Notes: generated from the sequence alone by a model not told the origin. 5,398 nucleotides of DNA from CF-161 sp035259145 (GCA_035259145.1 DATFWQ010000218.1:1-5398); one strand, 5' to 3'. Numbered from the stretch's first letter, positions 1 to 5,398 are shown. A program made the numbers and translations.

Positions 1-1464
1 GTCAGCGATCTCCAGCTCAACCGAGTCTCCATAAGCCTCCAGGCGGACGTCGACGCGCCGGGCGCGGGCGTGCTTCACCGCGTTCCAGAGGGCCTCCCGG
101 CCGACCCGGTACAGCGCCTGCTTGACCTCGATGGGCAGCTCCGGCTCGGCGCTGGTGATGGTCTGGGCGGAGATGCCCTGCTTGGCACGAACGGCGTCGA
201 TCTGCCTGTTGAGAGCTGCCACCAGGCCCTCCGTCTCAAGGGCTTCGGGCCGCAGTTCGAAGATCAGCGCCCGCATCTCGGCCTGGCTCGCCTCGGCGAG
301 CCGTATGACGTAGTCGATCGGCTGGGCGATCCCGGCCGAATCCTGGCCAAGCCGCTCGCGTGCCATCTGCGCTCCCGCCCGGATCGCGAAGAGCGACTGA
401 GAAGCCGAGTCGTGCAGCTCTCTGGCCAGCCGCTGCCTTTCCCGCAGCGCGACCTTCTCGCGAGCTGCCGCCAGCAGCCGGGCATTGGCGGCAGCTATCG
501 CCGCCTGGTCAGCCAGCGCGGCGAGGAAGCTCGTCTCGGCCGCGTACGGCATCTCGCCCTCCCGGAAGATGGCGGTGAGCAAACCGACGGCCTCACCGCG
601 GTGCAGTAGACGCGCGATGGCGGCCGGCTGCCACGGGAGGTTCAGCGGGCATTCGGACCCGAGTGTCCGCTCCATCTGCTGCCGCCAATCCGCATACACG
701 ACGACTCGCCGCGCTGCCAGGGCCTCCTGGTCGATGAAGCGGGCGGCGGCCTCGCAGGCCCCCGACCGCAGGTGCCCGCGGAAGCTGCCCGGCACACCCG
801 CGGCACCGACCCATCCAGCGACGTGGTCTTCATCGGCGAGCTTCACCCATGCGGCGAGCGCTCGCGTGCCGGCGAGAGCGCATCCGCTGATGGCGTCAAG
901 GATTGCGTCGATCGAGTCGCTCGCGGCGACGCTGGCGGCGGCCTGGGCCAGCGCCGCCGCCTGCCTGCCCTGCCGCTGCCGCTCCGTCACGTCTCGTGCC
1001 AGGAAGACAAGGAACCGCTTGCCCTCGCGGTTCAACACGGTGCCCGACACCTCGACCTCCAACTCCGAACCGTCGGCCCGGAGGGCGACGCCGAGCAGCG
1101 CCTCGGACCTACCATCCCGAACGTCCGACCAGTGTTTGAGGGCGGTCTGCCGCTGCCGTTCCGGAGCGAGCATGAGAGCGCTCTGGCCCAGCAAGCGTGC
1201 AACGGGATAGCCAAACAGCGCACAGGCGGCCGGGTTTGCATAGACGATTCGAAGGTCGCTGTCCAGGACGACGACCGCATCTGGGGAGGCGCTGACCCAG
1301 GCGATGAGGACACCATCAAGCCCGAGGCCGTCCGGGCCTATGGGTGCGCTCGGGGTTGCCAGGATGCCATCCGGGGCTCCCCTGACCTTATCCGCCGACT
1401 TCCGCATCACCGTGCCCAATCTGTGCGCTCGGAGGTCCACCGGTACGGCCCGCTGGCCTGGCAC
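1..1464 (-). CDS. PAS-GAF sensor histidine kinase, HisKA_3 (NarL/DegS) class, C-terminus beyond window
   Basis: This is a predicted cytosolic sensor kinase that would autophosphorylate on His and pass phosphate to a NarL/FixJ-type response regulator. Read in the minus frame it gives 488 codons without a stop. Residues about 49-163 are a PAS domain (SPDAVVVLDSDLRIVYANPA through ARDVTERQ). Residues about 175-330 look GAF-like (ending FLAALADQAAIAAANARL). Residues 342-410 are the dimerisation/phosphoacceptor domain, with H351 in RLARELHDSASQ, followed by ALIFELRPEALE. The HDxxxQ pattern (H351-Q356) is the phosphatase motif known in NarX-type kinases. The ATPase N box is REALWNAVKHA (N461). The frame leaves the window at EIAD, just where the DxGxG box should follow, so the nucleotide lid is not visible. 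No membrane segment is seen. The GTG start at 1464 is chosen because GGAGG lies five bases upstream and an in-frame TGA sits at 1492-1494; ATG at 1407 is an alternative with a weaker ribosome site. The input signal is unknown. A partner regulator, if adjacent, would lie left of position 1. Confidence 0.93.
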   Translation of the reverse strand, partial: MPGQRAVPVDLRAHRLGTVMRKSADKVRGAPDGILATPSAPIGPDGLGLDGVLIAWVSASPDAVVVLDSDLRIVYANPAACALFGYPVARLLGQSALMLAPERQRQTALKHWSDVRDGRSEALLGVALRADGSELEVEVSGTVLNREGKRFLVFLARDVTERQRQGRQAAALAQAAASVAASDSIDAILDAISGCALAGTRALAAWVKLADEDHVAGWVGAAGVPGSFRGHLRSGACEAAARFIDQEALAARRVVVYADWRQQMERTLGSECPLNLPWQPAAIARLLHRGEAVGLLTAIFREGEMPYAAETSFLAALADQAAIAAANARLLAAAREKVALRERQRLARELHDSASQSLFAIRAGAQMARERLGQDSAGIAQPIDYVIRLAEASQAEMRALIFELRPEALETEGLVAALNRQIDAVRAKQGISAQTITSAEPELPIEVKQALYRVGREALWNAVKHARARRVDVRLEAYGDSVELEIAD

Positions 1465-1467
1465 ATG

Positions 1468-1475
1468 CACCTCCC
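1468..1475 (-). promoter_or_regulatory. Ribosome binding site deciding the GTG start of the PAS-GAF kinase
   Basis: The minus strand reads GGGAGGTG here. Its GGAGG core ends five bases before the GTG at 1464-1462. This is the only strong Shine-Dalgarno sequence seen near any start in the window, and it favours GTG 1464 over the ATG at 1407. Another GTG (1470-1468) is part of the site itself and is less likely to be the start. Confidence 0.6.
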
Positions 1476-1485
1476 ACCGTAGTTG

Positions 1486-1495
1486 CTGATATCAG
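1486..1495. repeat. Perfect 10-bp palindrome CTGATATCAG upstream of the PAS-GAF kinase
   Basis: CTGATATCAG is exactly self-complementary and lies 22 bases upstream of the kinase start. On the minus strand a TTGGAC (plus positions 1507-1512) lies a short distance upstream and could act as a -35 element with a weak TATCAG or TGATAT as -10. The palindrome would then overlap the core promoter and could be an operator. The promoter spacing is imperfect, and a 10-bp palindrome can occur by chance, so both readings are tentative. Confidence 0.3.
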
Positions 1496-1523
1496 GCCCG
1501 CGCGACGTCCAAATGCGCGATTT

Positions 1524-1535
1524 CGGGTTCACCCG
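1524..1535. repeat. Short inverted repeat CGGGT-tc-ACCCG in the divergent intergenic region
   Basis: Two five-base arms (1524-1528 and 1531-1535) are reverse complements separated by two bases. The element sits in the middle of the 179-base region between the divergent kinase and hydrolase genes, where a shared operator would be expected. The arms are too short and the loop too small for a terminator, and no T-run follows. No known regulator consensus is recognised. Confidence 0.25.
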
Positions 1536-1614
1536 TTTGAGTGGGCGGAGGCCCAGGGATGTGGAGGTCCCGTCGCTCGGTGAAGACGGCGCAAGCGTGG
1601 AGGCTGTGGGGGAC

Positions 1615-1624
1615 CTGCCGGCAG
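1615..1624. repeat. Perfect 10-bp palindrome CTGCCGGCAG just upstream of the hydrolase -10
   Basis: CTGCCGGCAG is exactly self-complementary and ends seven bases before the TAGCAT hexamer. If transcription starts at the ATG (1644), the palindrome covers about -29 to -20, that is, the spacer between -35 and -10. A protein bound there would be expected to affect transcription of the plus-strand hydrolase. In GC-rich DNA such a palindrome is not rare, so the regulatory role is inferred. Confidence 0.3.
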
Positions 1625-1631
1625 CGACCCG

Positions 1632-1637
1632 TAGCAT
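1632..1637 (+). promoter_or_regulatory. Candidate -10 element (TAGCAT) for leaderless transcription of the hydrolase gene
   Basis: TAGCAT matches the actinobacterial TANNNT -10 pattern and occupies exactly -12 to -7 if the transcript begins at the A of the ATG at 1644. No Shine-Dalgarno sequence precedes that ATG, and TAG at 1632-1634 closes the frame upstream, which together fit leaderless translation. No good -35 hexamer is visible at the expected spacing, so this remains a prediction. Confidence 0.35.
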
Positions 1638-1643
1638 GCGACC

Positions 1644-2453
1644 ATGGCACAGGCGACCGGCCCCGACGATCGGGAGTTCCTGGTACTGACCTTCAACACG
1701 CTCTTCTTTGGTCAGGTCAGGCTGCGCCGGCGCACGCTCGGAAAGATCCTCAACCGCTCGGCGCTCGATGTGATCTGTTTGCAGGAGATCCTTTGGCGGT
1801 GGAGTTTGGCGGAACTCCGCGACATCTGCAGCACGTATCCACACGTTGCGTGCGAGTCGCGGGGACCGGTGATTACTGGAGGCCTGATCACGCTCTCCCG
1901 CTGGCCAATCGTGGAGCGTCGCTATGTCGCGTACCACGTGCGCACACCTCGACGAAGTCCGAGGTTCGACTGGCTCCTTCGCAAGGGCATGTTGATCACG
2001 CGGCTTGAGGTTGCGGGTCACCCGGTGACTGTGGTGAACACTCACCTCATGGCCAATTCCGATGGGGACTGGTCACGAACCAATCGTCACTCATTGGCTC
2101 TTCAGGCAGAGCTGCATCAGCTCGCTGGTGAGCTGGCGATGGTCGATGCAGGTGTACCCATGCTGGTCATGGGCGACTTCAATGTGCCGAGGGACTCCTG
2201 GCTGTTCGATGAATTCCTGGTGATGACGGGCCTACGCGACACTATGGCTGGTGACACACGACCGACCTACAGACCCACGCCAAGGCTCCACACGACACAG
2301 GCGATCGACCACCTGCTGGTGCGTCCATCCCCCTCCAACAAAATTGGAGCCCACCCGAAGCTGGTTTTTGAGGAGCCGATCTTGCTGCCCGACGATCGGT
2401 CCGTTCATCTATCGGACCACTACGGCATCGAGTCTCGAATCGAGCTGATGTAG
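1644..2453 (+). CDS. Endonuclease/exonuclease/phosphatase (EEP) family metal-dependent hydrolase
   Basis: A 269-residue member of the EEP fold (DNase I, exonuclease III, neutral sphingomyelinase and inositol-phosphatase relatives), which uses a divalent metal to cleave phosphodiesters. Every family motif is visible: TFNTLFFG (N18), LDVICLQE (metal ligand E48), a basic RKGMLIT around K114, VVNTHL (H134), MGDFNV (D178, N180), IDHLLV (D222) and LSDHYGI (D258, H259). The FNT-LFFG and RKG-x-L combination resembles the neutral-sphingomyelinase-like branch more than the ExoIII DNA-repair branch, but the substrate cannot be assigned from sequence. No signal peptide or membrane helix is seen, so it is probably cytosolic. 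ATG 1644 is the first start after an in-frame TAG. The gene diverges from the kinase on its left and converges on the stressosome-type kinase on its right, so it is probably a single transcript. Sixty-base samples at 1681, 2041 and 2341 count 62, 55 and 57 percent G+C, against 67 to 72 percent in the adjacent minus-strand genes. Confidence 0.9.
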   Translation: MAQATGPDDREFLVLTFNTLFFGQVRLRRRTLGKILNRSALDVICLQEILWRWSLAELRDICSTYPHVACESRGPVITGGLITLSRWPIVERRYVAYHVRTPRRSPRFDWLLRKGMLITRLEVAGHPVTVVNTHLMANSDGDWSRTNRHSLALQAELHQLAGELAMVDAGVPMLVMGDFNVPRDSWLFDEFLVMTGLRDTMAGDTRPTYRPTPRLHTTQAIDHLLVRPSPSNKIGAHPKLVFEEPILLPDDRSVHLSDHYGIESRIELM

Positions 2454-2516
2454 GCGTGCTTGGCGGAAGGTTCGATCGGCTGGCGCCCGCGCTCGCTTCT
2501 GTGACCAAACCCCGAT
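2454..2516. other. Convergent intergenic gap without a recognisable terminator
   Basis: Sixty-three bases separate the stop codons of the plus-strand hydrolase (TAG 2451-2453) and the minus-strand kinase (TGA, 2519-2517). No stable hairpin followed by a T-run is apparent on either strand, so termination is probably Rho-dependent or reads through. Confidence 0.5.
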
Positions 2517-3683
2517 TCAGACCCGAAGGGGGATTCGCCACTCCACGCAGGTCCCGCCCCCCTCGTGGCAGTTCACGGCGAACGTGCCGCCGAGGCACTC
2601 CGCCCGGTGCTGCAGGTTTCGGAGTCCGCTGCCGCAGGTAACCCGGCCCAGCCCCGTGCCGTCGTCGGTGACCCGCAGCACCAGGTCCTCTCCCACGCTC
2701 ACGCTGACCTCGGTGGCTGAGGCGTTTGCGTGGCGGGCCACGTTGATGAGCGACTCCCGGACAACCGCCAGGAGGTGCTCGGCGACGGCGTCTGGGACCG
2801 CGGCGTCGATCGGCCCCTCGAAATAGAGCCGAGGCCAGAAGCCGAGGCTCTCGGCAGCTCTGGTCACCGCTGCGAGTACCTGGGTGCGCAGGCTTGTCGC
2901 GCCCTGGCTTCCTTGCTTGAGCCCGAAGATGGTGGACCGGATCTCGGAGATGGCAGCGTCCAGCTCGCCCGCGATGGCGTGCAGTCTGCGCTGCACGTCG
3001 GGAGCTGTGACCAGGCTGCCCACCGCATGTAGAGCCAGGTCGGCGGCGAAGACTCGCTGGATGACCAGGTCGTGGAGGTCCCGGGCGATTCGCTCCCGAT
3101 CCTCACTGACCTCTCGGGTTGCCTGAGCGACGAGCAGCTCCGCCTCCCTCCTCCTCTGTGCACTGAGATCGTGAAGCAGCGCCGAATAGCCGATGAGCTG
3201 GCCGGCCTGATCCCGCATGGCAGAGAGAGTGAGTGCGACCTCGATCAGCGTGCCGTGACTGCCGCGGCACCAGGTGTCATACGGCATGGCCCGTACCCCG
3301 GCGCGGAGCCGCGCGAGCGCGTCCTCGAATGTGTCCCTGACGTCGGCGGGGATCAGAACTTCAACCTGCGAGCCCAGAATGTCCGCCGCCCTGTAGCCGA
3401 GCAGTCGCTCCGCCCCCGGGTTCCAGCTGTCGATGAGATGGTCGAGAGTCGTAGAGAAGATGGCGTCGTCAGAAGACTGAACGATCGTGGCCAGGCGCGC
3501 CTCGGCCGCCCTCGCTTGGTCCAGCTCAGCGTAGAGCGCGATCAGACCACGGTTGGTCTCGTCCAGCTCATGGCGGAGATGGGCGACCTCAGCTCGCCGC
3601 GCTTCGAGGTCCGCCCTAGCGCTCGGAGCCACTCTCGCGGATCGAGGTCGCGGGCGAGCGTTGCGCCGCGCCGCGCTGGTCAC
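2517..3683 (-). CDS. Coiled-coil/PAS sensor histidine kinase, DevS/NarX-like HisKA_3 class
   Basis: A complete 388-residue cytosolic kinase. Residues about 22-62 form a charged heptad-like helix containing LDETNRGLIALYAELD, a linker I associate with actinobacterial proteins encoded beside rsbT. A PAS domain follows at 63-178 (SSDDAIFSTTLDHLIDSWNP, then GYRAADILG, ending LHDLSAQ). The HisKA_3 domain holds H204 in RERIARDLHDLVIQRVFA, with the HDxxxQ phosphatase motif (H204-Q209). The ATPase domain is complete: N box RESLINVARHA (N314), G1 DDGTGLG (340-346), G2 GSGLRNLQHRAECLGGTF (351-368). It should phosphorylate a NarL/FixJ-type regulator, but none is adjacent because the next gene converges. 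The GTG start at 3683 overlaps the stop of the upstream phosphatase gene as GTGA, implying translational coupling. The frame stays open upstream to an ATG at 3869, but that extension is arginine/proline-rich, lies wholly inside the phosphatase gene and looks non-coding. The gene position suggests the kinase receives input from the RsbT/phosphatase pair, which is inferred, not shown. Confidence 0.9.
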   Translation of the reverse strand: MTSAARRNARPRPRSARVAPSARADLEARRAEVAHLRHELDETNRGLIALYAELDQARAAEARLATIVQSSDDAIFSTTLDHLIDSWNPGAERLLGYRAADILGSQVEVLIPADVRDTFEDALARLRAGVRAMPYDTWCRGSHGTLIEVALTLSAMRDQAGQLIGYSALLHDLSAQRRREAELLVAQATREVSEDRERIARDLHDLVIQRVFAADLALHAVGSLVTAPDVQRRLHAIAGELDAAISEIRSTIFGLKQGSQGATSLRTQVLAAVTRAAESLGFWPRLYFEGPIDAAVPDAVAEHLLAVVRESLINVARHANASATEVSVSVGEDLVLRVTDDGTGLGRVTCGSGLRNLQHRAECLGGTFAVNCHEGGGTCVEWRIPLRV

Positions 3684-4681
3684 CCCGGCCCGCCCCTCAC
3701 GTCCTTCACGCAGAGCACGGTGGCGTCGTCCGTGGCCCGGCGGTGGTCTCGGTAAAGCGTCGCTGCGACGACCGACGGGTCGTGTTCGACCAACCCAGGG
3801 TACGCGCGCGGGTCCCACTGGCTGCGGAGCCCGTCCGACGCCAGGACGAGGATGGCACCGGGGGCCCAATCGTCGCGCACGACGTCGACGGTGGGTCCCT
3901 TCACCTCCGTCCCCAGCGTTCCCTCTCGGCTCAGCAGGCTCCGACTTGCTCCCCCGATCAGGACTCGCCCAGTGATGTTGCCTACACCAGCGTATGTCAG
4001 GCGGTCTTCCGCCGCGTCGATCGTACAGACGCCGAGCACGGCGCCCCGGGTGACGCCGATGGCCGCGTGGACCCGGCGCACGAAGTCCCGGAGGTCGGTT
4101 GGGGGCTGCTGGCAGAAGACACTCAACGCCGTCCGGGTCACCTCGTGGGCGCCTTCGCCGTGGCCCAGTCCGTCGACCAGCAGGACGGCTACGGTCATGT
4201 TCTCAACAGCGACGGACCAGCCGTCCCCAGACACGCCACCGCCGCCTAGTGGAACGTTCACTGCACCCCAGTAGAATGACGGCGGACTCCGGCGCCCGCG
4301 AGAGCCCAGACGCGCGAGGACGACCGTCCCGCGCTCCGTCGAGTAGATATCGAAGGTTGTGGCCAGGCGCTCGATCACGCCGAGGCCGACGCCTAGCCCC
4401 TGATGGGGGGCAGGAAAGGCACCTTCGGTCCGCAGACCCGGGCCCTCGTCGACCGCCAGCAGCTCGATGCCGTCGCCGGCCGGCCGGTACAGCACGCACC
4501 CTCCGGCGGACGTGTGTCGGACCAGGTTCGTCGCCAGCTCCGTCGCGACGAGCTCCACGTCGGCGCGCCGCACGCCAGGTCGTCCCGACGCCATCTCGGC
4601 CACTGCCCGGCGGAGTGCTCCGACGTCCTCTTGCAGGCGGACCTCGTGCCGCCGGTGCGCAGCCTGCGTCAGCGTGTCCAC
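3680..4681 (-). CDS. RsbT-like ATPase fused to SpoIIE/PP2C phosphatase (RsbX-like)
   Basis: A 333-residue fusion of two partner-switching domains. Residues about 10-125 are a GHKL ATPase of the RsbW/RsbT type: N box VATELATNLVRH (E48, N52), G1 VDEGPG (77-82), G2 GLGVGLGVIERL (95-106). Residues about 135-328 are a SpoIIE-type PP2C serine/threonine phosphatase with all metal-binding acids visible: SGDGWSV (D153), LLVDGLGHGEG (D170), LASDGL (D283) and TDDATV (D318, D319). GNITG is at 234-238. By family knowledge, RsbX-like phosphatases dephosphorylate the STAS proteins RsbR/RsbS and reset the stressosome; the ATPase half may instead phosphorylate or bind STAS partners. The length matches the usual 330-340 residues for this architecture, so both halves look intact. 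The GTG start at 4681 overlaps the rsbT tail by 13 bases; the frame is open further upstream but carries no homology there. It overlaps the downstream kinase by four bases. Antagonist and substrate genes (rsbR, rsbS) are not in the window. Confidence 0.9.
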   Translation of the reverse strand: MDTLTQAAHRRHEVRLQEDVGALRRAVAEMASGRPGVRRADVELVATELATNLVRHTSAGGCVLYRPAGDGIELLAVDEGPGLRTEGAFPAPHQGLGVGLGVIERLATTFDIYSTERGTVVLARLGSRGRRSPPSFYWGAVNVPLGGGGVSGDGWSVAVENMTVAVLLVDGLGHGEGAHEVTRTALSVFCQQPPTDLRDFVRRVHAAIGVTRGAVLGVCTIDAAEDRLTYAGVGNITGRVLIGGASRSLLSREGTLGTEVKGPTVDVVRDDWAPGAILVLASDGLRSQWDPRAYPGLVEHDPSVVAATLYRDHRRATDDATVLCVKDVRGGPG

Positions 4682-4740
4682 TTGACGATCACCACGGTGG
4701 TGCCCGAGCCAGGGGCGGTGCTGATCTGCAGCTCGTCCAT
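4669..4740 (-). pseudogene. rsbT: C-terminal remnant of rsbT (serine kinase of the stressosome), 5' part missing
   Basis: The minus strand encodes 23 residues and a stop: MDELQIST, APGSG, then GSGTTVVIVKW and TR. This is the typical end of RsbT proteins, in which a ...GLP-x(2)-RRLMDEF stretch is followed by a strand, a GxGT turn and a final KW motif. The TGA overlaps the start of the next gene by 13 bases, as usual in rsbT-phosphatase operons. Upstream of the M codon the same frame reads RVAETNRAF and other unrelated residues, and no minus frame shows the expected ATP-binding boxes (ELATN, D-GxG, GLGLGLPG). About four fifths of the protein is therefore absent. A 23-residue free peptide starting at this ATG is possible but has no ribosome site. 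Either the gene is truncated by rearrangement or the sequence is wrongly joined here. Recognition rests on a short segment. Confidence 0.72.
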
Positions 4741-4742
4741 GA
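4738..4742. other. Putative breakpoint between the rsbT operon and the winged-helix gene
   Basis: Left of this point the minus strand carries RsbT-family sequence; right of it the plus strand carries an unrelated reading frame and no rsbT homology in any minus frame. The two head-to-head reading frames share two bases (the CAT of one is the start of ATG for the other). No terminal inverted repeat, target duplication or transposase gene is visible near it, so the mechanism is unknown. Confidence 0.5.
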
Positions 4743-5398
4743 ACGCTCGATTCGTTTCGGCGACTCGGTTCCGGGGACTGCTCAAGCGGGTGGATCCGGT
4801 CGTGGGCGAGGCGTTTGGCGACTATTCCGCGACTGTCACCGCGAAGGTGCTGAAAATCAGGTGGCCTGGCGAGGGTAAGGCGCTGCGGTTCACGCCGAGC
4901 GGTAAGAGCGAGGCACCAAATCTCGAGCGCGCTGGACTCCTGCAACTCCGGCTCCGTGCGCTGTTTGGGGTTGGCACCCGTGCCGAAGTGCTCCGCCTTC
5001 TGCTCATCGACGTGTCACGTGGCTGGTCCGCGGCCGAGCTAGCCCGTGAGTCTGGCTACGCCAAAGTCAACGTCGCGGCTGCGTTGGACGTCCTAGCGCT
5101 CGCGGGAACCATTCGAGTCGAGAAATCGGGGAACCAGTTCCGGTACCGATTGGGGAAATGGCCGCAGCTCGTCGAGCCAGCCGGACCGCTGCCCAGCTTC
5201 CAGCCGGATTGGAGCGCCCGTTTCGCCGTGATGCTGCCTCTGACCCGGCTCAAGCTCGAGCGCGGCCAGGGCAAAGGCATGGCGAGAGCCGCGCAGGTGG
5301 TCGGCGTGCTGCGGCAGATCGAGAAGCCGCTCACTCGGCTCGGGCTGCTCGACTTGGTGCCGACTCCTGGAAGGCCGGAGTTCAATCAGGAATTCGAT
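4739..5398 (+). CDS. Winged-helix DNA-binding-domain protein, 3' end beyond window
   Basis: An uninterrupted frame of 220 codons that reaches the right edge. Residues 72-140 look like a MarR/ArsR-type winged helix: RLRALFGVGTRAEVLRLLL (helix 1), SAAELARESGY (helix 2), AKVNVAAALDVLALAG (recognition helix), then TIRVEKSGNQFRYRLGKW with the charged beta wing. The pattern LFGVG-x-RAEVL followed by AAELA-x-x-x-GY recalls uncharacterised actinobacterial winged-helix proteins; the regulated target is unknown. Residues 1-71, including APNLERAGLLQLRL, show no recognised domain, nor does the region after 141. The start is uncertain. ATG 4739 has no ribosome site, overlaps the rsbT remnant by two bases, and the frame is open upstream with GTG codons at 4718, 4700 and 4697, while GTG 4790 lies inside. 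The coding assignment rests on the domain pattern; the opposite strand shows only short arginine/serine-rich frames. If a junction lies at about 4740, the original N-terminus may be missing. Confidence 0.75.
   Translation, partial: MNARFVSATRFRGLLKRVDPVVGEAFGDYSATVTAKVLKIRWPGEGKALRFTPSGKSEAPNLERAGLLQLRLRALFGVGTRAEVLRLLLIDVSRGWSAAELARESGYAKVNVAAALDVLALAGTIRVEKSGNQFRYRLGKWPQLVEPAGPLPSFQPDWSARFAVMLPLTRLKLERGQGKGMARAAQVVGVLRQIEKPLTRLGLLDLVPTPGRPEFNQEFD

Noticed and set aside
485..1210. A 241-codon plus-strand open frame opposite the PAS-GAF kinase
   Set aside because: It is antisense to a convincing kinase, its product is Arg/Ser/Ala-rich without any domain, and long antisense frames are expected in GC-rich DNA.
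772..1482. A 236-codon plus-strand open frame opposite the PAS domain
   Set aside because: It is exactly in codon register with the kinase on the other strand and lacks any recognisable motif.
1407..2045. A 212-codon minus-strand open frame across the intergenic region and hydrolase
   Set aside because: It is antisense to the well-supported hydrolase and shows no domain; the kinase start is explained by a GTG with its own ribosome site.
2454..2516. Possible bidirectional terminator in the convergent gap
   Set aside because: GC-rich segments such as GGCGCC are present, but no extended stem followed by a T-run could be drawn on either strand.
3072..3755. A 227-codon plus-strand open frame opposite the second kinase
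   Set aside because: It mirrors the HisKA_3/PAS coding strand; no domain or ribosome site is seen.
3684..3869. N-terminal extension of the second kinase up to an ATG at 3869
   Set aside because: The 62 extra residues are Arg/Pro/Gly-rich and lie wholly inside the phosphatase C-terminus in another frame; the GTGA overlap start fits operon structure better.
4099..4878. A 259-codon plus-strand open frame opposite the phosphatase fusion and running into the winged-helix gene
   Set aside because: Arg/Pro/Ser-rich low-complexity product, different frame from the winged-helix gene, no motif.
4682..4945. N-terminal extension of the phosphatase fusion up to an ATG at 4945
   Set aside because: The extra residues have no homology, run antisense through the winged-helix frame and out of frame through the rsbT tail; GTG 4681 gives the normal family length.
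4738..5398. Insertion sequence or transposon end as the cause of the rsbT truncation
   Set aside because: No transposase motif, terminal inverted repeat or target duplication is visible within the window.

Overview
The window is GC-rich DNA, about two thirds G+C by hand count of sample lines, with frequent GTG starts and overlapping genes. The gene content (DevS/NarX-type sensor kinases, a fused RsbT-like ATPase/SpoIIE phosphatase) fits an actinomycete or a close high-GC relative. This taxonomic call is an inference from composition and family content only.

Layout. (1) Positions 1-1464, minus strand: the N-terminal 488 codons of a PAS-GAF-HisKA_3 sensor histidine kinase whose ATPase end lies beyond the left edge. 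(2) Positions 1465-1643: a divergent intergenic region with three short palindromes and a -10-like hexamer placed as expected for a leaderless start. (3) Positions 1644-2453, plus strand: an intact endonuclease/exonuclease/phosphatase-fold hydrolase (269 aa) with complete catalytic motifs, visibly poorer in G+C than its neighbours. (4) Positions 2454-2516: a short convergent gap. (5) Positions 2517-4740, minus strand: a tightly overlapping operon in the order rsbT tail, RsbT-like ATPase/SpoIIE phosphatase (333 aa), then coiled-coil/PAS/HisKA_3 histidine kinase (388 aa). (6) Positions 4739-5398, plus strand: an open reading frame with a winged-helix domain, running off the right edge.

How the parts relate. 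The minus-strand operon looks like the output end of a stressosome-type module. RsbT-family switch kinases are released from RsbR/RsbS complexes and reset by RsbX-like phosphatases; here the gene coupled to the phosphatase is a two-component sensor kinase rather than an RsbU phosphatase. Only the last 23 codons of rsbT are present. Its homology stops exactly where an oppositely oriented reading frame begins, so the RsbR/RsbS/RsbT input side is missing. This is either a real rearrangement breakpoint or an assembly join. It is the most notable feature of the window.

No RNA gene, CRISPR array, insertion sequence or convincing terminator was seen. Gene-free stretches are all shorter than 200 bases.
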